From Mycolicibacter heraklionensis (GTDB taxonomy: Bacteria; Actinomycetota; Actinomycetes; Mycobacteriales; Mycobacteriaceae): a stretch of 64,000 nucleotides of DNA. This document shows positions 34,561-46,425 of this stretch, one piece after another. A program made the translations under genes and the position numbers. The notes under the pieces were generated by a model. That model had not been told where the DNA came from, did not search any database, and saw only the letters and a program-made list of their open reading frames with translations. The stretch covers positions 1 through 64,000 of the forward strand of contig NZ_LDPO01000025.1 in assembly GCF_001021505.1 (NCBI RefSeq), in the 5' to 3' direction. The first letter of the stretch is position 1. Every line of letters begins with the position of its first letter.

Positions 34561-37500
34561 GCCCGCCGGCCCAGCAACCCGCGCGCCCCGAGCTGACCGA
34601 CGCCGCGGTGGTGTCGCGCTCCTGGGGGATGGCGTTAGCGACCCTGGTCAGCCGGATCACCGGGTTCATCCGGGTGGTGCTGCTGGCGGCCATCCTGGGC
34701 GCCGCGCTGTCCAGCGCCTTCTCGGTGGCCAACCAGTTGCCGAATCAGATCGCCGCCCTGGTGCTGGAGGCGACGTTCACCGCGATCTTCGTGCCGGTGC
34801 TGGCCCGCGCCGAGCGCGACGACGCCGACGGCGGCGCGGCGTTCGTGCGTCGGCTGGTGACGCTGGCCACCGCGCTGCTGCTGGCCACCACCGTGATCTC
34901 GGTGGCGGCGGCGCCGCTGCTGGTGCGGTTGATGCTGGGCGGCGACCCACAGGTCAACGAGCCGCTGACCATCGCGTTCGCCTATCTGCTGCTGCCGCAG
35001 GTGATCTGCTACGGGTTGTCCTCGGTGTTCATGGCGATCTTGAACACCCGCAACATCTTCGGGGCACCGGCTTGGGCGCCGGTGGTCAACAACGTCGTCG
35101 CGATCGCCACCCTGGTGGCCTACCTGCTGGTGCCGGGGGAACTGTCGGTCGACCCGGTGCGGATGGGCAACGCCAAGCTGCTGGTGCTCGGCCTGGGCAC
35201 CACGGCGGGCGTCGTCGCCCAGACCGCCGTTCTGCTGGTGGCGATCCGGCGGCAGCGGATCAGCCTGCGCCCACTGTGGGGAATCGACGACCGGCTCAAG
35301 CGTTTCGGCACCATGGCGTCGGCGATGGTGCTCTACGTGCTGATCAGCCAGATCGGCCTGGTGGTGACCAACCAGATCGCCAGCACCGCTGCCGCGTCCG
35401 GCCCGGCGATCTACTACTACACCTGGCTATTGCTGCAGCTGCCGTTCGGCATGATCGGCGTGACGGTGCTGACCGTGGTGATGCCCCGGTTGAGCCGCAA
35501 CGCCGCCGCCGGCGACGACCCCGCGGTGCTGGCCGACCTGTCCCTGGCCACCCGGCTGATGATGATCACCCTCATTCCGATCGTGGCGCTGATGACCGTC
35601 GGCGGCCCGGCGATCGGCAGCGCGCTGTTCGCCTACGGCAACTTCGGCAACGTCGACGCGGGATATCTGGGCGCCGCAGTCGCCATGTCGGCCTTCACGC
35701 TCATCCCCTACGCCATGGTGCTGCTGCAGCTGCGAGTGTTCTACGCCCGGGAACAGCCGTGGACTCCCATCGCCATCATCGTGGTGATCACCGCGGTGAA
35801 AATCGTCGCGTCGGTGGCAGCCCCGCACCTGACCGACAATCCGGATCTGGTGGCCGCCTACCTCGGCCTGGCCAACGGCCTGGGCTTTCTCGCCGGGGCA
35901 ATCGTGGGGCACCTGCTGCTGCGGCGCTCCTTGCGCCCGGTGAGTGGAGATCTGTTGGGGCCGGACGTGATCCGCACCGTTCTGGTCACACTGACGGCGT
36001 CGCTGCTGGCCGGACTGGTCGCCGAGGTGCTGGATCGCGCCCTGGGCCTGCGGACACTGACCGACCACGGGGCAGCGGGATCGATGCTGCGCCTGCTGGT
36101 GATGACGGTGGTGATGCTGCCGATCATCGGCGCGGTCATGGTGCGCGCCGAGGTGCCCGAGGCCGTCGCCGCCCTGGCCGCGGTGCGCCGCAGAATCGGC
36201 GGGGGCCGGCCCCCGTCCGGCATGCCGAACCCGCCTTCTCCCGATCTCGCCGTCCCGTACGCTGAGCACAACCGTTTGCCCACAGCCGGCGGGGACGTGC
36301 CGAACGATCCCGCCGCGCACACGCCGCCGGAGCACATCGCCGGTGGCTGGACACCGAAAGGCGCGGAGGTGGCCAACACTCCTTCCGAAGGCGCCGGGTC
36401 TCGGGCCGCGTCGCGGACCGTTGCTCCGCAGCAGCCGCAGCGGGCCGCCGAGGCCCCCGAGTCAGCCAGCAACGACAGCTTGCTGACACCGGGCCTGAGC
36501 ATCGCCGGCGGCCGCTACCGGCTGCTGGTACGCCACGGCGGCACCCCGGTGCTGCAGTTCTGGCAGGCACTGGACACCGCGCTGGACCGCCAGGTGGCCC
36601 TGACGTTCGTCGACCCGAATCAGACCATGCCCGACGACCAGCTCACCGGCATCCTGTCGCGCACCCAGCGGCTCAGCCAGATCGACCTGCCCGGTATCGC
36701 CCGCGTACTCGACGTGGTGCGCATCGGGGCGGGCGGGCTGGTGGTCTCCGAATGGGTGCGCGGCGCCTCCCTGCAGGAGGTGGCCGGCACGTCGCCGTCG
36801 CCGATCGGCGCCGCCCGTGCGATCCGGTCGCTGGCCAGCGCCGCCGAGTCCGCGCACCACAGCGGCGTGGCACTGTCGATCGACCACCCGGCGCGGGTCC
36901 GGGTCAGCATCGACGGCGACGTCACCTTGGCCTTCCCCGCCACGCTGCCCGACACCAAGCCCGAGGACGACATCCGCGGGATCGGCGCCACCCTGTACGC
37001 GCTGCTGGTCAACCGGTGGCCGCTGCCCGATGCCGGGGCCGACGTCGGGCTGGAACCCGCGGACCGGGACGAGACCGGCAACCCGGTCAAACCCGACTCG
37101 ATCAACCCCGACATCCCGTTCCAGATCGCGGCAGCGGCCAGCCACGCGATCCAGCCCGACGGCGGGATCCGCGGCGCATCCACGCTGTCGAACCTGCTGC
37201 AGCAGGCCACCGCCCTGCACGAGCAGACCGAGCTGTTGGGCACGGTCGGCGACGAGCCGCCCGCGCCGCGTCCGGCACCGGTACCACCAGACGCCGAGAC
37301 GCGGGCCGAGCGGCGCCGCCGGGTGCTGATCGGCCTGGGCATCGGCGGGGCGGTCATCCTGGTCGCGCTGCTGGTGTTGGCCTCGGTGCTCAACCGGATC
37401 TTCGGCGACGTCAACGGGTTGGACAAGACCGAACTGGGCTTGAGCAGCCCCTCGGCGTCGTCGCAGCCGGGCGCGTCCGGCCCCAGCGGCATCGTGAAGC

Positions 37501-37937
37501 CGGTGCAGGTGACGGTCTTCTCCCCCGGCGGCGAGGCGGACCGGCCCCAGGACGCCGGTCTGGCGATCGACGGAAACCCGGCCACCGCCTGGTCGACAGA
37601 CACCTACTCGGATTCCGTGCCGTTCCCGAATTTCAAGAACGGCGTCGGGCTGATGCTGCAGCTGCCCAAGCCCACGGTGATCGGCACCGTCACACTCAAC
37701 GTGTCCAGCACCGGCACCCGAGTGGAGCTGCGCTCCGCGCCCACCCCGAAGCCCTCGCGGCTCGAAGACACCACCCTGCTGGCCCCGGCAAAGGCGCTGC
37801 AGCCCGGTTCCAACAAGATCACCGCCGACTCGGCGTCCCCGACGTCGAACCTGCTGGTGTGGATCTCCACCATGGGCAACACCGGAGGCGAGAGCCGCAC
37901 CCAGATCTCCGAGATCACCGTGCAGGGGGCTTCCTAA
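34557..37937 (+). CDS. murJ: Lipid II flippase MurJ with C-terminal pseudokinase region
   Basis: Predicted 1126-aa protein matching MviN/MurJ (Rv3910, 1184 aa), which flips the peptidoglycan precursor lipid II. The MurJ domain (about 1-545) has 14 or so membrane segments and starts with the typical SWGMALATLVSRITGFIR region. A disordered linker leads to a kinase-like domain (about 650-890) that lacks recognisable catalytic HRD and DFG motifs, so it is a pseudokinase. In Mtb this domain is phosphorylated and binds FhaA. One further membrane helix (about 925-945) precedes an extracytoplasmic discoidin-like domain. Start GTG overlaps the previous TGA. Confidence 0.96.
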   Translation: MSPPAQQPARPELTDAAVVSRSWGMALATLVSRITGFIRVVLLAAILGAALSSAFSVANQLPNQIAALVLEATFTAIFVPVLARAERDDADGGAAFVRRLVTLATALLLATTVISVAAAPLLVRLMLGGDPQVNEPLTIAFAYLLLPQVICYGLSSVFMAILNTRNIFGAPAWAPVVNNVVAIATLVAYLLVPGELSVDPVRMGNAKLLVLGLGTTAGVVAQTAVLLVAIRRQRISLRPLWGIDDRLKRFGTMASAMVLYVLISQIGLVVTNQIASTAAASGPAIYYYTWLLLQLPFGMIGVTVLTVVMPRLSRNAAAGDDPAVLADLSLATRLMMITLIPIVALMTVGGPAIGSALFAYGNFGNVDAGYLGAAVAMSAFTLIPYAMVLLQLRVFYAREQPWTPIAIIVVITAVKIVASVAAPHLTDNPDLVAAYLGLANGLGFLAGAIVGHLLLRRSLRPVSGDLLGPDVIRTVLVTLTASLLAGLVAEVLDRALGLRTLTDHGAAGSMLRLLVMTVVMLPIIGAVMVRAEVPEAVAALAAVRRRIGGGRPPSGMPNPPSPDLAVPYAEHNRLPTAGGDVPNDPAAHTPPEHIAGGWTPKGAEVANTPSEGAGSRAASRTVAPQQPQRAAEAPESASNDSLLTPGLSIAGGRYRLLVRHGGTPVLQFWQALDTALDRQVALTFVDPNQTMPDDQLTGILSRTQRLSQIDLPGIARVLDVVRIGAGGLVVSEWVRGASLQEVAGTSPSPIGAARAIRSLASAAESAHHSGVALSIDHPARVRVSIDGDVTLAFPATLPDTKPEDDIRGIGATLYALLVNRWPLPDAGADVGLEPADRDETGNPVKPDSINPDIPFQIAAAASHAIQPDGGIRGASTLSNLLQQATALHEQTELLGTVGDEPPAPRPAPVPPDAETRAERRRRVLIGLGIGGAVILVALLVLASVLNRIFGDVNGLDKTELGLSSPSASSQPGASGPSGIVKPVQVTVFSPGGEADRPQDAGLAIDGNPATAWSTDTYSDSVPFPNFKNGVGLMLQLPKPTVIGTVTLNVSSTGTRVELRSAPTPKPSRLEDTTLLAPAKALQPGSNKITADSASPTSNLLVWISTMGNTGGESRTQISEITVQGAS

Positions 37938-38001
37938 CCGGGCTGTGCACAAGTCCTTTGGGTGAAGTGCCGGCGACGACGACGCTGGTTACTGTCCGCC
38001 C

Positions 38002-38742
38002 ATGGGGCACCCGGATCGCAGTGACGCCGAGCTGTTGGCCGCGCATGTCGCCGGTGACCGCTACGCCTTCGGCGAGCTCTATGGCCGCCACCACCGCCGG
38101 CTGCGGCGGTTGGCCCGGCTCACCACCGGATGCCCGGAAGAGGCCGAGGACGCCCTGCAGGAGGCGATGTTGTCGGCGCATCGGGCGGCGGGCTCGTTTC
38201 GCCACAACGCCGCCGTCAGCAGCTGGCTGCACCGGATCGTGATCAACGCCTGCTTGGACCGCTTGCGCCGCAACAGGGTTCCTTCCACCGAGCTGCTCGT
38301 CACCCACGCCGTCGTTGGTGATCGCACCGCTGAGGTAGAGACCGCGCTGGAAGTGCACGCGGCATTGCGCCGGTTGCCCGCCGACCAGCGTGCCGCGGTG
38401 GTCGCCGTCGACATGCAGGGCTATTCGGTGGCTGATGCCGCCCACGCGTTCGGCGTGGCACCGGGCACCGTCAAGAGTCGCTGCGCCCGGGGCCGCGCTC
38501 GGCTGGCCGTCCTGCTCGGGCGATCCCACCACCCCGGGCCCGGCGCTGCGGTCTCGCCGGCCCGCGGCCGGATAGCCTTGGCGCCTGAGGGCGGGTTACC
38601 AGAGCGAGCGGAAGCGGCGGCATGCCAATCGATGCGGGCGACGAACAGTCCCGGGCCCAGTCCGGGCCACCAGCGCACTCCAGCCGGCCCCTCCCCTCGC
38701 TCAGCCGGATCGCCGCCTGGGCCGGTGGTGCGGCCGCGGTGA
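38002..38742 (+). CDS. sigM: ECF sigma factor SigM with aberrant C-terminal tail
   Basis: Predicted 246-aa extracytoplasmic-function sigma factor. Region 2 (about 10-75) contains DALQEAMLSAHR and SWLHRIVINACLDRLRR; region 4 (about 118-172) ends with GTVKSRCARGRARLAVLLG. Homology to Mtb SigM ends at about residue 173. The remaining 73 residues are Pro/Arg-rich, resemble no family, and are read partly from DNA that encodes the next gene in another frame. The normal sigM terminus appears to have been lost. In Mtb, SigM is held by the adjacent anti-sigma factor RsmA and controls a small envelope and ESX-related regulon. Confidence 0.93.
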   Translation: MGHPDRSDAELLAAHVAGDRYAFGELYGRHHRRLRRLARLTTGCPEEAEDALQEAMLSAHRAAGSFRHNAAVSSWLHRIVINACLDRLRRNRVPSTELLVTHAVVGDRTAEVETALEVHAALRRLPADQRAAVVAVDMQGYSVADAAHAFGVAPGTVKSRCARGRARLAVLLGRSHHPGPGAAVSPARGRIALAPEGGLPERAEAAACQSMRATNSPGPSPGHQRTPAGPSPRSAGSPPGPVVRPR

Positions 38743-39131
38743 TCGCGATCGGGGTCGGCACCGCCGCGTTGATCCGGTTCCCCGGCGACACTCCCAGCGG
38801 CCCCCGCTCCCTGGACGCCATAACGGTGGCGTCCGCGCCCACGGCGGTGCTGCCACTGTCCGAACCGGAGATTCTCGAGCTACTGGACCGGCGCCCCGAG
38901 TACGGCCCGCTGGCCGACCCGGCACGGCGGGCCGGCTGCCTGGCCGGGCTGGGCTACCCGGCCTCGACGCACGTCCTGGGGGCCCGTGAGGTCACCGTCA
39001 ACGGTCACTCCGGCGTCGTGCTGCTGCTGCCGGGCACGCCAGAGGGCACGATCATCGCTTTGGCGGTGGCTCCGCACTGCAGTTCCGCGGACACCGGACT
39101 GCTGGCCGACACGACCGTCCGGCGCCCCTAG
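38622..39131 (+). CDS. RsmA-like anti-sigma protein lacking its N-terminal domain
   Basis: Predicted 169-aa single-pass membrane protein corresponding to the C-terminal two thirds of Rv3912 (254 aa). A cytoplasmic stub of about 28 residues precedes the membrane helix (29-50). The extracytoplasmic domain contains EPEILELLDRRPEYGPL, GCLAGLGYPAS and VAPHCSSADTGLL, as in Mtb. The cytoplasmic sigma-binding domain of about 80 or more residues is missing, and a TGA lies in frame 36 nt before the ATG. It overlaps the sigM tail by 121 nt in a different frame. The arrangement indicates a deletion across the sigM-rsmA boundary. Confidence 0.8.
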   Translation: MPIDAGDEQSRAQSGPPAHSSRPLPSLSRIAAWAGGAAAVIAIGVGTAALIRFPGDTPSGPRSLDAITVASAPTAVLPLSEPEILELLDRRPEYGPLADPARRAGCLAGLGYPASTHVLGAREVTVNGHSGVVLLLPGTPEGTIIALAVAPHCSSADTGLLADTTVRRP

Positions 39132-39231
39132 ACCCGTCCGTCGAGGTTCGGGGAACAATCGCCGCCTACGCTGACGTTGCTAGCCCCAGTGACCAAGATC
39201 CCCGAGCGGATCCGAGAAGAAATGGCCCTCG

Positions 39232-40233
39232 ATGTCTGAGACACCATCCACCCACGATGTGATCATCATCGGCTCCGGCCCGGCCGGGTACACCGCCGCC
39301 ATCTACGCCGCCCGGGCACAACTGGCCCCGCTGGTGTTCGAGGGAACCGCGTTCGGCGGCGCGCTGATGACCACCACCGAGGTGGAGAACTTCCCCGGCT
39401 TCCGCAACGGCATCATGGGCCCGGAGCTGATGGATGAGATGCGCGAGCAGGCGTTGCGCTTCGGTGCTGACCTGCGCATGGAGGACATCGAATCGGTGGA
39501 GCTGGACGGGCCGGTCAAGACCGTCGTCACCGCCGACGGCGAGACGCACCGGGCCCGGGCGGTCATCTTGGCCATGGGCGCCGCGGCCCGCTACCTGAAC
39601 ATCCCCGGTGAGCAGGAACTGCTCGGCCGCGGGGTGAGCTCGTGTGCCACCTGCGACGGGTTCTTCTTCCGTGACCAGGACATCGCGGTGATCGGCGGCG
39701 GCGACTCCGCCATGGAGGAGGCCACCTTCTTGACCCGCTTCGCCCGCAGCGTGACCCTGGTGCACCGCCGCGAAGAGTTCCGCGCCTCGAAGATCATGTT
39801 GAAGCGGGCCCGCGAGAACGACAAGATCCGGTTCCTCACCAATAGCGTGCCGGTGGCGGTGGAGGGCGAGGCGACGGTGACCGGGCTGCGGGTGCGTGAC
39901 ACCAAGACCGACGCGGAAACCACCCTGCCGGTGACCGGCGTGTTCGTCGCGATCGGCCACGACCCGCGCTCGGCGCTGGTGCGCGGAGCCGTCGACCTGG
40001 ACCCGGACGGCTACGTGTTGGTCGAGCAGCCGAGCTCCCGCACCTCGTTGGAGGGGGTATTCGCGGCCGGCGACCTGGTGGACCGCACCTACCGGCAGGC
40101 GATCACCGCCGCCGGGACCGGCTGCGCGGCCGCCATCGACGCCGAACGCTGGCTGGCAGAATCCGAAGATGCGGCCGACACCGCCGACGCCCACGACACC
40201 GGTACCGAAACCTTGATGGGAGCACCCCGATGA
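39232..40233 (+). CDS. trxB: Thioredoxin reductase
   Basis: Predicted 333-aa FAD flavoenzyme that reduces thioredoxin with NADPH; corresponds to TrxB2 (Rv3913). The FAD motif [10 protein letters not shown] is near residue 11, the redox-active CATC lies in [10 protein letters not shown] (about 138-147), the NADPH motif is [10 protein letters not shown], and a late FAD motif is [11 protein letters not shown] short Asp/Ala/Thr-rich C-terminal extension follows. The ATG follows GAGAAGAAATGG. The stop overlaps the thioredoxin ATG (ATGA). Confidence 0.97.
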   Translation: MSETPSTHDVIIIGSGPAGYTAAIYAARAQLAPLVFEGTAFGGALMTTTEVENFPGFRNGIMGPELMDEMREQALRFGADLRMEDIESVELDGPVKTVVTADGETHRARAVILAMGAAARYLNIPGEQELLGRGVSSCATCDGFFFRDQDIAVIGGGDSAMEEATFLTRFARSVTLVHRREEFRASKIMLKRARENDKIRFLTNSVPVAVEGEATVTGLRVRDTKTDAETTLPVTGVFVAIGHDPRSALVRGAVDLDPDGYVLVEQPSSRTSLEGVFAAGDLVDRTYRQAITAAGTGCAAAIDAERWLAESEDAADTADAHDTGTETLMGAPR

Positions 40234-40559
40234 CCGACCACGCCACGGTGACCGTCTCCGACGCCACCTTTGCCGCCGACGTCCTGGCCAGCAGCAAGCC
40301 CGTGCTGGTGGACTTCTGGGCGACTTGGTGCGGCCCCTGCAAGATGGTGGCCCCGGTGCTCGAGGAGATCGCCGCCGAGCAGGCTGACCAGCTCACCGTC
40401 GCCAAGCTCGACGTGGACGCCAACCCGGACACCGCGCGGGACTTCAACGTGGTCTCCATCCCCACCCTGATCCTGTTTAAGGACGGTCAGCCGGTGAAGC
40501 GGATCGTCGGCGCCAAGGGCAAAGCGGCCCTGCTGCGCGAGCTCGCCGACGCCACCTAG
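40230..40559 (+). CDS. trxC: Thioredoxin
   Basis: Predicted 109-aa cytosolic thioredoxin with the WCGPC active site in [13 protein letters not shown] (about 28-40), the buried Asp/Lys pattern and the cis-Pro in SIPTL. It is the partner of the reductase encoded just upstream, with which it overlaps by 4 nt. It corresponds to Rv3914, usually called TrxC in Mtb. The operon order trxB-trx after sigM-rsmA is the Mtb order. Confidence 0.96.
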   Translation: MTDHATVTVSDATFAADVLASSKPVLVDFWATWCGPCKMVAPVLEEIAAEQADQLTVAKLDVDANPDTARDFNVVSIPTLILFKDGQPVKRIVGAKGKAALLRELADAT

Positions 40560-40726
40560 CGGTTCCGGGCACTGCCTGGCGGGCTTGTGAGTCTCGGCTC
40601 TCAGGGCCCGTTTGTGGCCTCGCCGTTTTCGAAAATTGGCCGAGGATCTGAGACAATTCTGGCTAATCTGCTGGCAACCACCAGCTACGGCTCCACTGCC
40701 AACAGCGACGACCGGAGGGCTCAGTA

Positions 40727-41947
40727 ATGTCGGGTCGGCATCGCGGCACCGAGCAGGGCCTGCGCCGCGGCGACCGCAGCGGTGCCGTTGTGGAAATCCG
40801 GGCAGCGCTGGCCGCGCTGGGTCTGGTGGACAGCCCCGACGCGGACTTGAGCACCGGCAAACACGTCGCGCTGGACGTCTTCGACGACCACCTCGACCAA
40901 GCGGTGCGTGCCTTCCAGCAGCAGCGTGGCCTGCTGGTCGACGGCGTGATCGGCGAGGCCACCTACCGCGCGCTCAAGGAGGCGTCCTACCGACTGGGCG
41001 CCCGCATCCTCAACCACCAGTTCGGGGCGCCGATGTACGGCGACGACGTGGCCACGTTGCAAGCCCGCCTGCAGGATCTGGGTTTCTACACCGGGCTGGT
41101 CGACGGCTACTTCGGCATCCAGACGCACAACGCGTTGATGTCGTATCAGCGCGAGTACGGTTTGTACGCCGACGGTATCTGCGGGCCGGAAACGTTGCGT
41201 TCCTTGAACTTCCTGGCCTCGAGGGTGACCGGCGGCTCGCCCCACGCGATCCGCGAAGAGGAATTGGTGCGGCGGTCCGGACCCCGGCTGTCCGGCAAGC
41301 GGATCGTCATCGACCCAGGCCGTGGCGGTCGTGACCACGGGCTGATCACCCAGACTCCGTCGGGACCGATCAGTGAAGCAGATATCTTGTGGGACTTGGC
41401 AAGTCGTTTAGAAGGCCGGATGACGGCCATCGGGATGGACACCTTCCTGTCCCGTCCCAGCGGCCGCAACCCGTCGGACGCCGAGCGTGCCGCGACCGCG
41501 AACGCCGTGGGTGCCGACCTGATGATCAGCCTGCGCTGCGCCACCCATGTCAGCCCGGCGGCCAATGGTGTGGCCTCGTTCCACTTCGGCAACTCCCATG
41601 GTTCGGTGTCCACCATCGGCCGGAATCTCGCGGACTTCATTCAGCGAGAGATCGTGGCCCGCACCGGATTACAGGATTGCCGGGCACACGGCCGGACCTG
41701 GGACTTGCTGCGCCTGACCCGGATGCCCACCGTCGAGGTCGACGTCGGTTACATCACCAGCCCGCGTGATCGCGGGATGCTGGCCTCTCCGGCAACCCGC
41801 GACGCCATCGCCGAGGGAATGCTCGCCGCGGTCAAGCGGCTGTATCTGCTCGGCAAGAACGACCGGCCCACCGGAACCTTCACGTTCGCCGAACTGCTGG
41901 CCCACGAACTGTCGGTCGAGCGGACCGGCCAGCTCGGCGGTTCCTGA
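40727..41947 (+). CDS. cwlM: CwlM, amidase-fold regulator of peptidoglycan synthesis
   Basis: Predicted 406-aa protein, matching Rv3915. Two peptidoglycan-binding-1 repeats occupy about residues 15-155, each with an FGxxT-like core, followed by an amidase_3 domain (about 185-380). The first zinc-ligand motif reads DPGRGG instead of DPGHGG, as it does in Mtb CwlM. In mycobacteria CwlM is phosphorylated by PknB and activates MurA, committing precursors to wall synthesis. The ATG follows GGAGGGC. It converges with the next gene, with only 9 bp between stops. Confidence 0.96.
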   Translation: MSGRHRGTEQGLRRGDRSGAVVEIRAALAALGLVDSPDADLSTGKHVALDVFDDHLDQAVRAFQQQRGLLVDGVIGEATYRALKEASYRLGARILNHQFGAPMYGDDVATLQARLQDLGFYTGLVDGYFGIQTHNALMSYQREYGLYADGICGPETLRSLNFLASRVTGGSPHAIREEELVRRSGPRLSGKRIVIDPGRGGRDHGLITQTPSGPISEADILWDLASRLEGRMTAIGMDTFLSRPSGRNPSDAERAATANAVGADLMISLRCATHVSPAANGVASFHFGNSHGSVSTIGRNLADFIQREIVARTGLQDCRAHGRTWDLLRLTRMPTVEVDVGYITSPRDRGMLASPATRDAIAEGMLAAVKRLYLLGKNDRPTGTFTFAELLAHELSVERTGQLGGS

Positions 41948-41956
41948 CCCGGCGGT

Positions 41957-42745
41957 TCAGCAAGGCTCGACGCAGGAGAGCCGAAGCTGGAACCGCCGCA
42001 CCAGCCCGGTCGCAGACCCCGAGGCGGCGGGGGCGCCCGCCCCGATCGGTTGCTCCAGCCGCGAGCTCTCCAGCAGACGCTCCAGCGCAGCCTCCACCTC
42101 CGCCTTCCAACCCAGGCCCTTGTCGAGTTCCAGTCGCAGCCGCGGGAAGTACCGGTGCGGTGACACCACGGTGAACCCGACGTCGGTCAGGAAATCCGCC
42201 GAGATGATGCAGTGCTCGACCGAGCAGTCGCCGACCGCCTCCAACACCGGCGCGACGTCGGGCGGGACGGTGCCCCCATCCAAGAGTTCGGAAACCGCCG
42301 ACGTACGGCCGAAGGCTTCCAGGGCGCGGACCCCGCGCCGCATCAACTCCTCGACGACCCGGGCGATCAGTTCCCGCGGCAGACCGTCGGCCATCGGAGC
42401 CGGATCGGTGCCGATCGAAGTCAGTAGCACCGCGTCGGCCGAAACCGGCCCGGTGGGAAAGCGGTGCGCCCGGGGCACAGCACGCGGGGGTGCGTACAGC
42501 ACGTAGCCGAGGCACGGCGGATCCCCGACTCCTCGCGCGGCGGCCGACGGCGTGGCTACCTGCCCACAGGTCCCCCACTCCAACATCACCATCGACAGCC
42601 AGGCTTCCTTCTCGAACTCCGGGTCCGAGAGGTGATCGTCACGGCCGAGGGTGGCCGGATCCACCTCCCAGAAGACGCAGCGGCGTGCGTGCTTGGGAAG
42701 CTGCTCGAAACCCTCGAGCTTCAGGGGTGCGATGCGGACAGACAC
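41957..42745 (-). CDS. Conserved protein of unknown function (Rv3916c-like)
   Basis: Predicted 262-aa cytosolic protein matching Rv3916c (244 aa). It begins with a beta-rich part (RRCVFWEVDP, about 22-31) and has a central GYVLYAPP strand and a helical C-terminal half. The arrangement is reminiscent of GNAT acetyltransferases, but I cannot see a clear acetyl-CoA loop. It lies downstream of parB on the same strand, separated by 223 bp, and has its own GTG start. Function unknown. Confidence 0.84.
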   Translation of the reverse strand: MSVRIAPLKLEGFEQLPKHARRCVFWEVDPATLGRDDHLSDPEFEKEAWLSMVMLEWGTCGQVATPSAAARGVGDPPCLGYVLYAPPRAVPRAHRFPTGPVSADAVLLTSIGTDPAPMADGLPRELIARVVEELMRRGVRALEAFGRTSAVSELLDGGTVPPDVAPVLEAVGDCSVEHCIISADFLTDVGFTVVSPHRYFPRLRLELDKGLGWKAEVEAALERLLESSRLEQPIGAGAPAASGSATGLVRRFQLRLSCVEPC

Positions 42746-42968
42746 TGGACTCCCGGTCTCAACCCGTGCTGTCGGCGACGACAGCCCCTTAAGAATAGGA
42801 GGGTCGAGCCGCCGGATGCCACCCTCGGCGCCATTTGGTGGATCGACCCATCGAAAAAACGAAAGCTGCTGTTAATCAACATGTTTCAGCTCCGCCAGCG
42901 GACCGGGGCCGCCGTACCGTCACAGTGACGTAACGGCCGTGTGGCCCTGGACCTGGGCGAACAACGCC

Positions 42969-43967
42969 TCAGGAGGTTGTCGAGTCCATCATCGCGACGA
43001 TGCGCTGCAAATCGTCGACGGATCCGAACTCGACCACGATCTTGCCCTTGCGCTTACCGAGACTGACCGTCACGCGGGTGTCGAAGGTAGTCGACAGCCG
43101 CTCGGCGACGTCCTGCAGACCGGGCATCTGGATCGGCTTGCGCCGCGGCGCGACCGGTGTCGGGGTGCCTCCGCGGTTGGCCAGGGTGACCGCCTCCTCG
43201 GTGGCGCGCACCGACAGGCCCTCGGCCACGATCCGCGCCGCAAGCTCCTCCTGGGCCTCCGATCCGGCCTCCAGAGACAGCAGCGCCCGGGCATGGCCCG
43301 CCGACAACACGCCGGCGGCGACCCTGCGCTGCACGGCGATGGGCAGTCGCAACAGCCGGATCATGTTGGTCACCAAGGGGCGGGAGCGTCCGATGCGGGT
43401 GGCCAGTTCGTCGTGGGTCACCCCGAACTCGTCCAGCAATTGCTGGTAGGCCGCTGCCTCTTCCAACGGGTTCAGCTGTACCCGGTGGATGTTCTCCAGC
43501 AGCGCGTCGCGCAGCAGGTTGTCGTCCTCGGTCTCCCGAACGATCGCCGGGATCGTCTCCAGACCGGCTTGCTGGGAGGCCCGCCAACGCCGCTCCCCCA
43601 TGACTAACTGGTACCGCGACGAGCCGGGCACCGCCCGCACCACGATGGGCTGCATGAGCCCGAATTCTCGGATCGAATGCACCAGCTCGGCCAGTGCCTC
43701 GTCATCGAAAACCTGTCGGGGTTGGCGGGGGTTGGGCTCGATGTCGGCCGGTCTGATCTCGCGGTACACCGCGCCCACGTCGGGGGTTGCCGCCGGGGCT
43801 GCGCTGCGCGCGCCGCCCAGAACGACATCGGCGGCGGCATCGCCCATCCGCGGGCCCAGGCCGGCGCCGCGGTCGCCCTGGGCGTCGTTCCCCTCGCCGG
43901 GGCCGGTCGGGATGAGCGAGGCCAGGCCGCGGCCCAAGCCGCCCTTCTTACGCGACGGTCCGGTCAT
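42969..43967 (-). CDS. parB: Chromosome segregation protein ParB
   Basis: Predicted 332-aa CTP-dependent DNA clamp that loads at parS and spreads to build the segregation complex. The N-terminal tail begins [15 protein letters not shown], the ParA-contacting region. The CTP-binding core contains [13 protein letters not shown] and the GERRWRAS motif (about 150-157). A helix-turn-helix lies at about 195-215 ([20 protein letters not shown] in part), and the C-terminal dimerisation domain ends the protein. It lies 43 bp after parA in the same operon. Confidence 0.97.
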   Translation of the reverse strand: MTGPSRKKGGLGRGLASLIPTGPGEGNDAQGDRGAGLGPRMGDAAADVVLGGARSAAPAATPDVGAVYREIRPADIEPNPRQPRQVFDDEALAELVHSIREFGLMQPIVVRAVPGSSRYQLVMGERRWRASQQAGLETIPAIVRETEDDNLLRDALLENIHRVQLNPLEEAAAYQQLLDEFGVTHDELATRIGRSRPLVTNMIRLLRLPIAVQRRVAAGVLSAGHARALLSLEAGSEAQEELAARIVAEGLSVRATEEAVTLANRGGTPTPVAPRRKPIQMPGLQDVAERLSTTFDTRVTVSLGKRKGKIVVEFGSVDDLQRIVAMMDSTTS

Positions 43968-44010
43968 CTGTGGCGCTCCTGTTCTTCTCCGGGTCGTCGG
44001 ATACCGGCGG

Positions 44011-46371
<2,361 letters not shown>

Positions 46372-46425
46372 GTCGTCTCCCTCCGTGCCCGGCGGCTCAC
46401 GCGCCGGTTGGCTTGTCGCGGTACG

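Noticed and set aside
36480-37270. Active kinase fused to MurJ
   Set aside because: No HRD or DFG motif is visible; Mtb MurJ has the same pseudokinase, so it is not new.
41311-41345. CwlM zinc-ligand change (DPGRGG) as a novel inactivation
   Set aside because: The same Arg is present in Mtb CwlM, so this is a known family feature.
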